Shown: positions 42,426 through 51,096, counted from the first letter of the stretch. The stretch: DNA of 64,000 nt from CAVSCR01 sp963726575 (GCA_963726575.1 CAVSCR010000005.1:1-64000), one strand, 5' to 3'. The notes: generated by a model not told the origin, from the sequence alone. Numbers and translations are program-made.

Positions 42426-43815
42426 ATGGACCCCGAGCTCACCAGGGCCAGCCTCGACCGCGCGGTTGATCATGCGCATAGCTGGCTGGCCAGCCTCAAC
42501 ACCCGTCCGGTCGCCCCCGTCGCGAGTGCCTCCGACCAGGTGGCGGCCTTCGACGAGCCGCTGCCCGAGGACCCGACACCCGATCCGGACGTCGTCGACC
42601 TCCTCGCCGCCCGAGCCGAGCCCGGCCTGACCGCCTTCGGGTCGCCGCGGTTCTACGGGTTCGTGATCGGCGGGTCGTTGCCGGCCACGGTGGGCGCCGA
42701 CCTGCTGACGACGGTCTGGGACCAGAACACCGGCCTGAACGCCGTGACGCCGGCCGCGGCCGCGGTCGAGGTGGTCGCGGGTCGGTGGATCAAGGAGGTG
42801 CTCGGTCTGCCCGCCGGCGCCACGGTGGGGTACGTGACCGGCGGCATGATGGCGTCGTTCACCTGCCTCGGTGCCGCGCGCAACGACGTGCTGCAGCGGG
42901 TCGGCTGGGACGTCGAGGCGTCTGGGCTACAGGGGGCCCCGCGGGTGCGGGTGATCGTCCCGGACGAGCGGCACGCGACGATCGACCTGTCCGTGCGCTA
43001 CCTCGGCCTCGGCGTCGACAACGCGGTGCGGGTGCCGACCGACGAGCAGGGACGAGTCGTCGTGTCCGAGCTGCGCAACTGCGCTCGCCGCCGACCCCGA
43101 AGCGCCGACCATCGTCACGCTCGCCGCCGGCAACGTGAACACCGGTGCGTTCGACGACTTCGCGGCCGCCATCCCCCTGGCTCACGAGTACGGGGCCTGG
43201 GTCCACGTGGACGGGGCATTCGGGCTCTGGGCGGCGGCCACCCCCTCACGTCGCCACCTGTGCCGGGGGATGGACCAGGCCGACTCGTGGTCGACCGACG
43301 CCCACAAGTGGTTGAACGTGCCGTATGACTGCGGGCTGGCCATCGTCGCCCACCCGCGCGCTCATCGGGCCGCGTTCGGGGTGCACGCGGACTACCTGCT
43401 GCAAGACGGTGAGGAGACCGACCCGATGGAGCTGGTCCCGGAGTTCTCCCGGCGCGCGCGGGGGTTCACGGTGTGGGCCGCCATGCGGGCGTTGGGGCGG
43501 TCCGGCGTCGCTGCACTGGGCGAGAACCTCTGCGCGAGGGCGGAGCAGTTCGGCGAGCGGTTCGCCGACCTGCCGGGTGCGGAAGTGCTCAACGACATCG
43601 TGCTCGACCAGGTGCTGGTCAGGTTCGGCGACGACGAGACCACCAGCCGCGCCGTGGTCGACCACGTCATGGCCAGCGGCGTGGCCTACTTCAGCCCGAC
43701 GGTGTTCAAAGGGAGGTCCGCGGCGCGCATCTCGGTCTGCAACGCTGGCACGACGGCGGACGACGTCGATGCCACGATGGCCGCCATCGGGAAGGCGTTG
43801 GCCGACCTCACCTGA
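42426..43815 (+). pseudogene. Group II PLP-dependent decarboxylase-like enzyme, broken by one extra base
   Basis: A pyridoxal-phosphate enzyme of the aromatic-amino-acid/glutamate decarboxylase fold. The N-terminal part (SPRFYGFVIGGSLPATVGADLL, then QNTGLNAVTPAAAAVEVVAGRWIKEVLGLP) is in one frame; the C-terminal part (NVNTGAFDDFAAAIPLAHEYGAWVHVDGAFG, PLP Lys in STDAHKWLNVPYDCG) is in another. Deleting one base near T43080 joins ELRN to ALAADPEAPTIVTLAAG and gives 462 residues, normal for the group. No substrate-specific feature was identified. Either a real frameshift or a sequencing indel; the rest of the gene is undamaged. Confidence 0.85.
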
Positions 43816-43825
43816 TCGGGCGGTG

Positions 43826-44188
43826 TCAGTGCGCCCCGAAGTGCGGGTTGTGAATCAGCCCCACGATCGGACCGCTGGGCAGCCGAACCGATGCGGTGAC
43901 GATTCCGTCACCCACGTCGCTGGGCGCTACGTGTTCGCTGGCGCCGAGGGAGGTGAGGTCGGCCACGGCGCCCGCCACGTCGTCGACGCCCCAGTAGACC
44001 AGTGCGCCCTCGTCCGGGTCCGCGTCGGGCAGGAGCCCGAGCTCGTATCCTCCGACCTCGAACCCCACGTAGAACGGCTGGTCGAAGTACGGCGGGAATC
44101 CCAGGATCTCGGTCCACGCGGCTGTTGCTGCCGCGAGGTCCGGGGCGGGGTAGATCACGGTGCGTAGTCCCTGCAGGGGGAGGGTCAT
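43826..44188 (-). CDS. VOC/glyoxalase-family protein
   Basis: A 120-residue vicinal-oxygen-chelate domain protein. Paired beta-alpha-beta modules are visible (TVIYPAPDLAAATAAWTEILGFPPYFDQPFYVGFEVGGYELGLLPD, then VYWGVDDVAGAVADLTSLGASEHVAP), with Glu in GYELGLL and a C-terminal VGLIHNPHFG in place of the usual second metal residues. The ligand is unknown. ATG 44188 is chosen over GTG 44197 because AGGAAGG lies at normal distance. It is divergent from ctpE with repeat copy B in between. Confidence 0.85.
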   Translation of the reverse strand: MTLPLQGLRTVIYPAPDLAAATAAWTEILGFPPYFDQPFYVGFEVGGYELGLLPDADPDEGALVYWGVDDVAGAVADLTSLGASEHVAPSDVGDGIVTASVRLPSGPIVGLIHNPHFGAH

Positions 44189-44256
44189 GGTGGCCACCTT
44201 CCTACGTCGACGACGCGCGCTGCGGCGGAGCCGGCGGCCACTCCTCAGGCGGTGAG

Positions 44257-44351
44257 GCGGATGACCCCCTCCAAACCTTCAAACCCGGGCGACAACGCGT
44301 CATTTCCTTCACTCTTTTGGCAGCAACGGTTCGTTGCTTCCATCGGGAGGG
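44257..44351 (+). repeat. Dispersed intergenic repeat, copy B
   Basis: Aligns without gaps to the minus strand of 28517-28611; 69 of the first 84 positions are identical and the last ten are diverged. The 16-bp stem of copy A is not conserved, but a shorter pair AGCAACG/CGTTGCT remains (44322-44338). It lies between divergent genes, upstream of ctpE. Confidence 0.7.
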
Positions 44352-44385
44352 AGGCGTCGGGCGAGGTCGACGTCGGGGTGCCAGG

Positions 44386-46782
44386 ATGGCGGTCGTGACC
44401 GCCCAGGGGTTGACCTCGGACGAGGTGGCCCAGCGGGTCGCACGGGGCGAGGTCAACCGGGTCGAGCAGGCCACGTCGCGCAGCACGTGGGACATCGTCC
44501 GCACCAACACATTCACGCCGTTCAACGCGCTGATCGGTGCCTTGTTCGTGGTGGTGCTCGTGGCGGGCGACTGGCGCGACGCGCTCTTCGGCATCGTGAT
44601 CGTGGTCAACACCGGGATCGGCATCGTGCAGGAGATGCGGGCCAAGCGCTCGCTCGACCGGCTCGCCGTGTTGGGTGAGACGAGGCCAAGAGTTCGACGC
44701 AACGGGGTGGTGCAGGAGATCGCGGCCGACGACGTCGTGCGCGATGACCTGCTCGTGGTGAAGTCCGGCGACGAGATCGTGGTGGACGGAACGGTGGCCG
44801 CTGCCAACGGCCTCGAGGTCGACGAGTCCCTGCTGACCGGTGAGGCCGACCCGGTCCCGAAGGCGGCCGGTGACGCGCTGCTGTCCGGCTCGTTCGTCGT
44901 CGAGGGCGACGGATCGTTCGTCGCCACCCACGTGGGCGCCGACGGCTACGCCGCCACGTTGTCGGCCGAGGCCAAGCGGTTCTCGCTGGCACACTCGGAG
45001 CTGCGCGACGGGATCAACCGCATCCTGAAGGTGATGACGGTGCTCGCGGTCCCCGTCGGCCTGCTGTTGGTGTGGTCGCAGTGGCGAACCGCACGCGGCA
45101 CAGCGGGGGGGTCAGTGGCCGACGCCGTCGGCGGTGCTGTCGCCGGCTTGGTCACCATGATTCCCGAAGGTCTGGTGCTGCTCACCAGTATCGCCTTCGC
45201 CGTCGGTGCGGTTCGCCTGGCACAGCGCAACGTGCTGGTTCAGGAGCTCGACGCCGTCGAGGGCTTGGCCCGCATCGACGTTCTGTGCATCGACAAGACC
45301 GGCACCCTCACCGAGCCCGGCATGACGCTGCGCGACACGCTGCCGGTCGGAACCGCGATCACCGCCGACCAGCTCGCAGCCGCACTGGGTGCGTTCGCCG
45401 GGGCCGACCCCTCTCCCAACGCCAGCCTGGCAGCCGTTGCGGCTGCCAATCCGGTCACCGACCCGTGGACGTCGCAGCGAGCGGTGCCGTTCTCCAGCTC
45501 ACGCAAGTGGAGCGGCGTCGCCTTCGCCGGGCACGGCGCGTGGGTGCTCGGAGCGCCCGACGTGCTCCTCGCCGCCGACGACCCCGTCGCGGCCATGGCG
45601 GGGGAGCGCGCAGCCCAGGGACTTCGCGTCCTGTTGTTCGCGCAGGTCAGCGGCGCACTCACCTCGCCCGATGACATGGGCCACGTGACACCGGCCGCGT
45701 TGTTGATGATCGAGCAGCGGGTGAAGGCCGACGCTGCGCAGACCCTGGACTTCTTCGCGCAGCAGGGCGTGCGTGTCAAGGTGATCTCCGGTGACGGCCC
45801 CAGCACCGTCGCGGCCGTGGCGGCACAGGTCGGACTCACGGCGCACGCTGCCGTCGATGCCCGCGAGCTTCCCGACGACGTGGCGCTGTTGGGGGCGGCG
45901 GTCGACGCGGCGGACCTGTTCGGCCGCGTCACGCCGGCGCAGAAGCGGTCGATGGTGCAGGCTCTGATCGCCGACGGCCACGACGTGGCCATGACCGGTG
46001 ACGGAGTCAATGACGTCCTGGCGCTGAAGAGCGCCGACGTCGGGATCGCGATGGCGTCCGGCTCGGACGCGACCCGGGCAGTCGCTCAGCTCGTGCTCGT
46101 CGACAACCGTTTCGAGAACCTTCCCTGGGTCGTCGCCGAGGGGCGTCGCGTCGTCAACAACATCGAACGCGTCGGTGCATTGTTCCTGACCAAGACCGTG
46201 TACGCGACGGCCTTGTCCTTGCTGTCCGCAGTGTTCGGGCTCGCCTTCCCCTTCCTGCCACGGCACCTGACCGTGGTCACCGCCTTCACGATCGGCATCC
46301 CCGCGTTCTTCCTCGCGCTGGCGCCCAATGACCGGCGGGTCCGTCCCGGCCTCGTCCCACGGATGTTGCGGTTTGCGGTGCCCGCTGGCCTGGTGGCCGC
46401 GGTCGCGTCGTTCGTGTCCTACGAGACGGCGCTGGTTGACTCGGCGGTGACCCATGTCGAGGCCCAGACCGTCGCGGCGATCGTTCTGTTCGGCGTCGGG
46501 GAGTACGCGGTCGTCATGGTGGCCCGTCCGCTTCGACCCTGGAAGGTGGCGCTGGTCGCCACGATGGTGGCCGGCTTCGCGGCGGTGCTCCTGATCCCAC
46601 CGCTTCGTCACTTCTTCGCGTTCCAGATCCCACCGGCCGCAGAGCTCGTCGAGGCCATGGTCACGATCGCCGTTGCGTGCGTCGCCCTGACGGTGTTGGT
46701 CCGCCTGGCCAGGTGGCGTCCGCAGACCGACGCGGACGTGGGCTCAGAGCGGGATCCGCAGGGGCGGAAAGTCCCGGCGTAG
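44386..46782 (+). CDS. ctpE: CtpE-type P-type cation ATPase
   Basis: A 798-residue P-type ATPase resembling mycobacterial CtpE, reported as a calcium transporter. Landmarks: actuator TGEAD (151-155), TM4 motif PEGL (260-263), phosphorylation site DKTGT with Asp303, and hinge TGDGVNDVLALKSADVGIAMASGSDATRA. No heavy-metal-binding N-terminal domain or CPC motif is present. About eight to ten membrane helices are likely. ATG 44386 is used because coding bias starts there; a much longer open frame upstream runs antisense to the VOC gene. The C terminus overlaps the convergent cyclase gene by 39 bases. Confidence 0.92.
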   Translation: MAVVTAQGLTSDEVAQRVARGEVNRVEQATSRSTWDIVRTNTFTPFNALIGALFVVVLVAGDWRDALFGIVIVVNTGIGIVQEMRAKRSLDRLAVLGETRPRVRRNGVVQEIAADDVVRDDLLVVKSGDEIVVDGTVAAANGLEVDESLLTGEADPVPKAAGDALLSGSFVVEGDGSFVATHVGADGYAATLSAEAKRFSLAHSELRDGINRILKVMTVLAVPVGLLLVWSQWRTARGTAGGSVADAVGGAVAGLVTMIPEGLVLLTSIAFAVGAVRLAQRNVLVQELDAVEGLARIDVLCIDKTGTLTEPGMTLRDTLPVGTAITADQLAAALGAFAGADPSPNASLAAVAAANPVTDPWTSQRAVPFSSSRKWSGVAFAGHGAWVLGAPDVLLAADDPVAAMAGERAAQGLRVLLFAQVSGALTSPDDMGHVTPAALLMIEQRVKADAAQTLDFFAQQGVRVKVISGDGPSTVAAVAAQVGLTAHAAVDARELPDDVALLGAAVDAADLFGRVTPAQKRSMVQALIADGHDVAMTGDGVNDVLALKSADVGIAMASGSDATRAVAQLVLVDNRFENLPWVVAEGRRVVNNIERVGALFLTKTVYATALSLLSAVFGLAFPFLPRHLTVVTAFTIGIPAFFLALAPNDRRVRPGLVPRMLRFAVPAGLVAAVASFVSYETALVDSAVTHVEAQTVAAIVLFGVGEYAVVMVARPLRPWKVALVATMVAGFAAVLLIPPLRHFFAFQIPPAAELVEAMVTIAVACVALTVLVRLARWRPQTDADVGSERDPQGRKVPA

Positions 46783-47556
46783 CCCCGGCGCCTGCACCTG
46801 GAACAGCTCCTCGTCACGCGGCAGACCCGGGAGTCGGTGGGCACCAAGGGTCACCAACCGGATGCGGTCTCCCGGCTCGCCGAGGGCCATTCGCGCCTTG
46901 CTGGACACCAGCACCTGCCCGCCATGGGCGACCGAGCAGATCCGGGCCACCGTGTGGACCGACAGTCCGACGTAACCGGTGTCGGTGAGCGTCGGTCGAC
47001 CGCTGTGGACCCCGGCCCGCACCCGCACGGGCAGGTCGCACGGCCATGAGTGATCCGTCATGGCCCGTTGCAGCTGGATCGACGCGGCGACCGCCTGTTG
47101 CGCCTCCTCGAACACTGCGAAGTACTCGTCTCCGTAGGCGTCGACGCGGTGACCGCCGTGCGCACTCACCGCCGCGTGGATCACGCTGCGCACGTCGTTC
47201 AACAAGGCGGCATAGTCGGCGTCCAGCTGTCGGAGCAGGGCGGTTGAACCTTCCATGTCCAACAGCAGGAAGGTGACGCTGCCGGTGGGGAGGTCGGGAC
47301 CGTCGCGCTCGGCGCGTAGCTGCGCGGTGATGAAGCCGACCGGCATGATGCCGTGGCGCTTGGCGGCGTTGAGCAGGCGCTGCCGGGCGACGTCCTTCGC
47401 CTCGTCGCTCTCGAACCGCACGCGGTCGAACCGGCCCAGGGCGGCGCGGACGTGGGCCTCGTCGTTGATCGGGAGCCGTCGCTGTCCGGTCGAGTCGATG
47501 TAGGCGAAGGCACGGTCGGGCAGCGCGGCTCGCTCACGGGAGGACAGGCGCGCCAT
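46744..47556 (-). CDS. Class III nucleotidyl cyclase with DUF6582-like N terminus
   Basis: A 270-residue soluble protein. Residues 1-75 hold a small helical domain (YIDSTGQRRLPINDEAHVRAALGRFDRV, then RLLNAAKRHGI) resembling DUF6582. Residues 90-240 are a class III cyclase with both metal Asp present (D100 in LLDMEGST, D143 in AYGDEYFAVF). The transition-state Asn is replaced by His201 (GLSVHTVARI), so catalysis may be altered or absent. ATG 47556 is preceded by TAGCGT at leaderless spacing. Convergent with ctpE, overlapping it by 39 bases. Confidence 0.85.
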   Translation of the reverse strand: MARLSSRERAALPDRAFAYIDSTGQRRLPINDEAHVRAALGRFDRVRFESDEAKDVARQRLLNAAKRHGIMPVGFITAQLRAERDGPDLPTGSVTFLLLDMEGSTALLRQLDADYAALLNDVRSVIHAAVSAHGGHRVDAYGDEYFAVFEEAQQAVAASIQLQRAMTDHSWPCDLPVRVRAGVHSGRPTLTDTGYVGLSVHTVARICSVAHGGQVLVSSKARMALGEPGDRIRLVTLGAHRLPGLPRDEELFQVQAPGLRRDFPPLRIPL

Positions 47557-47562
47557 GAACTG

Positions 47563-47568
47563 ACGCTA
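47563..47568 (-). promoter_or_regulatory. Leaderless -10 box (TAGCGT) for the cyclase gene
   Basis: Read on the minus strand: TAGCGT, 6 bases, then ATG 47556. Confidence 0.45.
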
Positions 47569-47654
47569 TCTCGCGCTCCTGACACTCTGCCGGCGGATGC
47601 GGGCGTACTGTCAGACGACGGAGCCACCCAGACTCCCGGGAGCAGGGAGCGATG

Positions 47655-47789
47655 ATGGGCGACAAGTCCCCACGTCAGTCGATGACCAAGAAGTCAGGCA
47701 AGTCGATCAAGGAGAAGCGCGCGGACAAGAAGGCCAAGGCCGCCACGTCGCACGAGTCCACCGTCATCGTTCCGAGCAAGAAGCGCTGA
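47655..47789 (+). CDS. Small basic protein (MGDKSPR type)
   Basis: A 44-residue, Lys-rich protein beginning MGDKSPRQSMTKKSGKSIKE. ATG 47655 (or the adjacent ATG 47652) has GGGAG upstream. This opening is shared by a widespread actinobacterial small protein of unknown function, by general recollection. The charge pattern (12 Lys and 3 Arg in 44 residues) suggests nucleic acid or ribosome association; this is inference. Confidence 0.75.
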   Translation: MGDKSPRQSMTKKSGKSIKEKRADKKAKAATSHESTVIVPSKKR

Positions 47790-47802
47790 GGTCGGCTCGC
47801 CC

Positions 47803-48282
47803 TTGGCGAGTCGTCGGTCACCCGTCGTGTCCCACGAAGACATCCCGGTGACGGATGTCATGGCGGTGCTGGTCGACCGCGGAATGCTGCTGGCGTCGGC
47901 GCGCGGCCCGGTGCCGAATGTCGCGGAACTGGTTGCGGGTGAGCCGATCCGAGGAAGTTGGTGGGGGCACCCGGCCGGCTCGGAGATCTACCACGCGCTC
48001 GGCGCGCTCGCCGACTCACCCGACGTCGTGCGGCTGCGCCTGATCAATCGCAAGATCACGCTGGTTCACCGCAGGGTCTGGCCGGCGCTGGTGCGGGTCG
48101 CGCCGCAGTTCGACGCCCAGCAGCTCACGGCGGTCGACCAGGAGCACACGCCCTCCGGAGCCCATCGGAATGTCGAGATCCCGTACCCGGGATGGGTTCC
48201 GGCCGACGTCGTCGCAGCAGCCGCGACGCTGAGCGAGGCCGAGGCGTTCGCCGCGCTCCCGCAGTGTCTGCATCCTCGCTGA
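47803..48282 (+). CDS. Protein of unknown function
   Basis: A 159-residue protein from TTG 47803; an alternative start is GTG 47827. It is not a membrane protein. The block LVAGEPIRGSWWGHPAGSEIYHALGALADSPDVVRLRLINRKITLVHRRVWPALVRVAP is reminiscent of bacterial proteins that handle nucleic acid or act near endonuclease folds, without a firm match. The gene starts 14 bases after the small basic protein gene, so the two are probably co-transcribed. Confidence 0.65.
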   Translation: MASRRSPVVSHEDIPVTDVMAVLVDRGMLLASARGPVPNVAELVAGEPIRGSWWGHPAGSEIYHALGALADSPDVVRLRLINRKITLVHRRVWPALVRVAPQFDAQQLTAVDQEHTPSGAHRNVEIPYPGWVPADVVAAAATLSEAEAFAALPQCLHPR

Positions 48283-48303
48283 GGCGGGGACGCTTCCCCC
48301 GCC

Positions 48304-48368
48304 GATTGGCCCTGAGCGTGAGTCTGGACGAGCACCGACCGGGACGAGACTCACGGAGCGGGCCAATC
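48304..48368. repeat. Long interrupted inverted repeat before the MmcQ/YjbR gene
   Basis: Left arm GATTGGCCC-5 nt-GTGAGTCT (48304-48325) pairs with right arm AGACTCAC-5 nt-GGGCCAATC (48347-48368) around a 21-base loop; only the central five bases mismatch. It ends 17 bases before the start codon at 48385, so it could be an operator, an mRNA leader hairpin or a terminator of the preceding gene. Confidence 0.7.
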
Positions 48369-48384
48369 GACGAAGGGAGATGAG

Positions 48385-48771
48385 ATGGCCACGGTCGAAC
48401 AGGTGCGGTCGTTCGCGCTGTCGCTGCCGCGCAGCTACGAGGCGCTCGTGCGCGACAGCGTCAAGTTCCGTGTGGGAAGCCTGGTGTTCGTGGCGATCTC
48501 GCCGGACGAGACCCTCATGGGGTTCGGGTTCCCACGCGAGGAGCGCGAGGCGCTCGTGCGCTCCGACCCCGACCGGTTCTTGATGCCGGTCACCTCAGAT
48601 GAGCGCTACCAATGGGTCCGGGCACGTCTGGCAACCCTGTCCGAGCCCGAGATGCGCGAGTTCGTCCTCGACGCCTGGCAGATGGTCGTGCCGAAGAAGG
48701 TCGCCGCCGCCTACCGGGAATCGACCCCGACCAGCGACACTGGGGAGAGGCGCAGACGTGCCGGTCCCTAG
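48385..48771 (+). CDS. MmcQ/YjbR-family protein
   Basis: A 128-residue protein of the MmcQ/YjbR family, small proteins with a CyaY-like DNA-binding fold. Visible core: TVEQVRSFALSLPRSYEALVRDSVKFRVGSLVFVAISPDETLMGFGFPREEREALVRSDPDRF and the C-terminal EFVLDAWQMVVPKKVAAAY. The last 15 residues are a polar tail. ATG 48385 has GGGAG upstream. A 22-nt-armed inverted repeat lies just before the gene. Confidence 0.85.
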   Translation: MATVEQVRSFALSLPRSYEALVRDSVKFRVGSLVFVAISPDETLMGFGFPREEREALVRSDPDRFLMPVTSDERYQWVRARLATLSEPEMREFVLDAWQMVVPKKVAAAYRESTPTSDTGERRRRAGP

Positions 48772-48802
48772 TGCGGAACCCGATTCCGTGGGACGTTCAG
48801 GT

Positions 48803-49273
48803 ATGGGCATTTCGTCGGTCGAGCACAGGTGGTGGGCCCTGGACCCTGCCGCTCGCCGGACTTTGGTGGAGATGTCCGAGGATGAGCTGACCGATCGGCA
48901 GGTGGGGTGGCTGCGGGGGGCAGGGCTCCCGGTGACGCCGATACCAGATGCCGACTCATCGGTTCATTGGGTCATGGGACCGGAGTTGGTGACCTACCTG
49001 GGCGTGCTGCGGTCCAGGTACGCCCTGGATCCGGTGGACCAGAACCTGCTGAACTGGCGCGACGCGGAATGGTTCGATGAGTCTCGGCCGGGGTACGCAC
49101 CGGTGCGGGGTTCGTCGGAGCTGGTGCTGGTGTTCACCCGAGATCGCAAGAACTATTCGGTGGGGTGGCTGCGGATCCGGGCGTCCGGCACGGCTGTGTC
49201 GACGGTCACCCCGATTGCTCACGGGTCGTTCGAGGATTGCCTTGGTGCTCTTCACCTGACCAAGCTCGATTAG
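48803..49273 (+). CDS. Protein of unknown function
   Basis: A 156-residue soluble protein from ATG 48803; it follows the MmcQ/YjbR gene by 31 bases. The N terminus (EHRWWALDPAARRTLVEMSEDELTDRQVGWLRGAGLPV) is helical, and the C-terminal half has alternating strands (SSELVLVFTRDRKNYSVGWLRIRASGTAVSTVTPIAHGSFEDCL). No family was recognised. Codon bias is weaker than that of the neighbours. Confidence 0.6.
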   Translation: MGISSVEHRWWALDPAARRTLVEMSEDELTDRQVGWLRGAGLPVTPIPDADSSVHWVMGPELVTYLGVLRSRYALDPVDQNLLNWRDAEWFDESRPGYAPVRGSSELVLVFTRDRKNYSVGWLRIRASGTAVSTVTPIAHGSFEDCLGALHLTKLD

Positions 49274-49317
49274 ACGCTCCCGAATCGTTCCTGAGCCACT
49301 CCGCAGCGGCTCGGGGT

Positions 49318-49698
49318 TCACCTCGCTGCCAGCTCGGTGAGCGACAGAACGTTCAAGTCGGGGTCATGGAACCACGCGACGAGGTCGCCGCTCGGCGTCG
49401 TCCAGACATCCTGGTCGTCCTGATCGAGACCCTCGTAGCGGAGGAAGTCGATTCGCCGCCCCCGCAGGCCCGTGACCGTCGAGCGAAGGTCGGAGACCAG
49501 CCAGCCGAACACCGTGAACGGCTGTGGTTGAAGATCGTCGACCTTGGCGACCCGAAGGGTTGTCCGTCCGCATCGGAAGACGTAGCTGAAGGACGACTGG
49601 CTCACGAGTGGGAGGTCCAACACCCCGGCGAAGAACAGCTCGGAGCGCTCCAGGTCCTGCGACGGGAGAAACGCCACCGCCTCCGATGCTTCCAGCAT
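49318..49698 (-). CDS. VOC/glyoxalase-family protein
   Basis: A 126-residue VOC-fold protein (AVAFLPSQDLERSELFFAGVLDLPLVSQSSFSYVFRCGRTTLRVAKV, then FGWLVSDLRSTVTGLRGRRIDFLRYEGLDQDDQDVWTTPSGDLVAWFHDPDLNVLSL). The closing DPDLNVLSL is the usual place of a metal or ligand residue. Function unknown. A second VOC gene follows upstream on the same strand, 46 bases away, suggesting a pair. Confidence 0.85.
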   Translation of the reverse strand: MLEASEAVAFLPSQDLERSELFFAGVLDLPLVSQSSFSYVFRCGRTTLRVAKVDDLQPQPFTVFGWLVSDLRSTVTGLRGRRIDFLRYEGLDQDDQDVWTTPSGDLVAWFHDPDLNVLSLTELAAR

Positions 49699-49744
49699 GA
49701 CTCCTCCTCACGTGCCTTCCGAGTCTGGGCCACCGACGCGCGGT

Positions 49745-50113
49745 CTAGGCGTCGGGGATCTCCCCGGGCTCCCAGAGCTCGAACCGGTTGCCTTCGGGGT
49801 CGACGGCGTGGCCGAATCGGCCGAAGCTCGCCTGCGAGATCTCGTCGTCGACGACTGCTCCGGCAGCCCTCAGTTGGGCGAGCATCGCGTCGAGGTTCGG
49901 AACGCGGAAGTTGAGCATCGTCTGCTGCTCGATGCGGCCGAAGTAGTCGGTGTCGGCGGGGAACGGCGCGAAGACGGTCGGTCCGGCCTCCTGGTTCCAC
50001 GACCACTGCGCGGTCATGCTGGTGATGCCCAAGTTGGTTTCGTACCAGGCCGCCAGCGCGGCGGGGTCAGCGGCCCGGAAGAAGTAGCCCCCGATTCCCA
50101 CGGCGCGCTCCAT
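49745..50113 (-). CDS. VOC/glyoxalase-family protein
   Basis: A 122-residue VOC-fold protein starting MERAVGIGGYFFRAADPAALAAWYETNLGI and ending HAVDPEGNRFELWEP, the classic signature of glyoxalase/bleomycin-resistance-like proteins; the final Glu of FELWEP is a metal-site position. ATG 50113. It is followed on the same strand by the other VOC gene and lies 47 bases downstream of the desaturase stop. Confidence 0.88.
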   Translation of the reverse strand: MERAVGIGGYFFRAADPAALAAWYETNLGITSMTAQWSWNQEAGPTVFAPFPADTDYFGRIEQQTMLNFRVPNLDAMLAQLRAAGAVVDDEISQASFGRFGHAVDPEGNRFELWEPGEIPDA

Positions 50114-50160
50114 GGCGACACGATACGACGGGTTCGGGAGAGTCTCGGGGAACGTGTCGA

Positions 50161-51096
50161 TCACTGCGTGAGCCGGGCAGCCTTCTTCGCAGCCGCCGCC
50201 TCCCGCTGTTCGACGAACCGGCTCGCTTGGGTGTCGAGGGCGGTGAGGGCCTCGACGAGCTCCCCACGTGCCTTCTCGCCTTCTCCATCGAGACCTTCCA
50301 GGTCGAGCAGGCCCCAATGGCGCACCAGGGGCATGACGACGTCGTCGTGGTGGACCCGAAGGTCGTAGATGCCGGCCATCGCGATCTGCACTGCCTTTCG
50401 GGCGAAGCCGGGGATCACACTTCCGGGCATCTGGAAGCTGACGACCTCATCTGTGATCGCGCGCATCGTCTGGTCGGGAGCGAGTTGCAGCGCTGCGGAC
50501 ACCAAGTTGCGGTAGAAGATCATGTGAAGGTTCTCGTCCATGGCGACCCGGGTGAGCAGCTTCTCGGCAATCGGGTCCTCGGTGTAACGGCCGGTGTTGC
50601 GGTGCGATATCCGGGTGGCGAGCTCTTGGAACGACACGTAGGCGCAGACGTTCAGCAGTGGTTTGTCACCGATGTAGTAGCCGGCTTGCAGCGTCTGCAT
50701 GCGGGCGCGCTCCAGCTCTTCGGGGTCGACCCCGCGTGTCACCAACAGGTAGTCGCGGATGCAGTACGCGTGCCTACCCTCCTCAGCAGTCCAGCGGTCC
50801 ACCCACGTGCCCCAGGCGCTGTCGCGACCGAACGCCCTCTCGATCTCACGGTGGTAGCTCGGCAGGTTGTCCTCGGTCAGGAGGTTCACCTCCAGAGCGG
50901 TTCGCGCCATCGGTGACAGGTCGGACTGTTCGACCGTCCAGGGCTGCCCACCGAGCTCCCCGAAGTCACGCCCCTGACTCCAGGGGACGAACTCGTGCGG
51001 CATCCACTCCTTTGCGGCGCCCAGGTGCCGGTCCAGCTCCGCCACGACCGTCGCATCGAGGTCGGTGAGCAATCGGATGTCGTCCATCGTCGTCAT
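50161..51096 (-). CDS. Acyl-ACP desaturase (soluble di-iron)
   Basis: A 311-residue soluble di-iron desaturase that introduces a double bond into acyl chains bound to ACP, of the DesA type known in mycobacteria. Di-iron ligands: E75 (LLTEDNLPSYH), E105/E106 and H109 (AEEGRHAY), then a second set in AMDENLHMIFYR. The C-terminal helix FVEQREAAAAKKAARLTQ is basic. ATG 51096 overlaps the upstream GNAT gene's stop by 4 bases. Genes like this tune membrane fluidity. Confidence 0.92.
   Translation of the reverse strand: MTTMDDIRLLTDLDATVVAELDRHLGAAKEWMPHEFVPWSQGRDFGELGGQPWTVEQSDLSPMARTALEVNLLTEDNLPSYHREIERAFGRDSAWGTWVDRWTAEEGRHAYCIRDYLLVTRGVDPEELERARMQTLQAGYYIGDKPLLNVCAYVSFQELATRISHRNTGRYTEDPIAEKLLTRVAMDENLHMIFYRNLVSAALQLAPDQTMRAITDEVVSFQMPGSVIPGFARKAVQIAMAGIYDLRVHHDDVVMPLVRHWGLLDLEGLDGEGEKARGELVEALTALDTQASRFVEQREAAAAKKAARLTQ

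Noticed and set aside
44002..44385. N-terminal extension of the CtpE-type ATPase
   Set aside because: It is antisense to the VOC gene and repeat copy B; known family N termini begin near ATG 44386.
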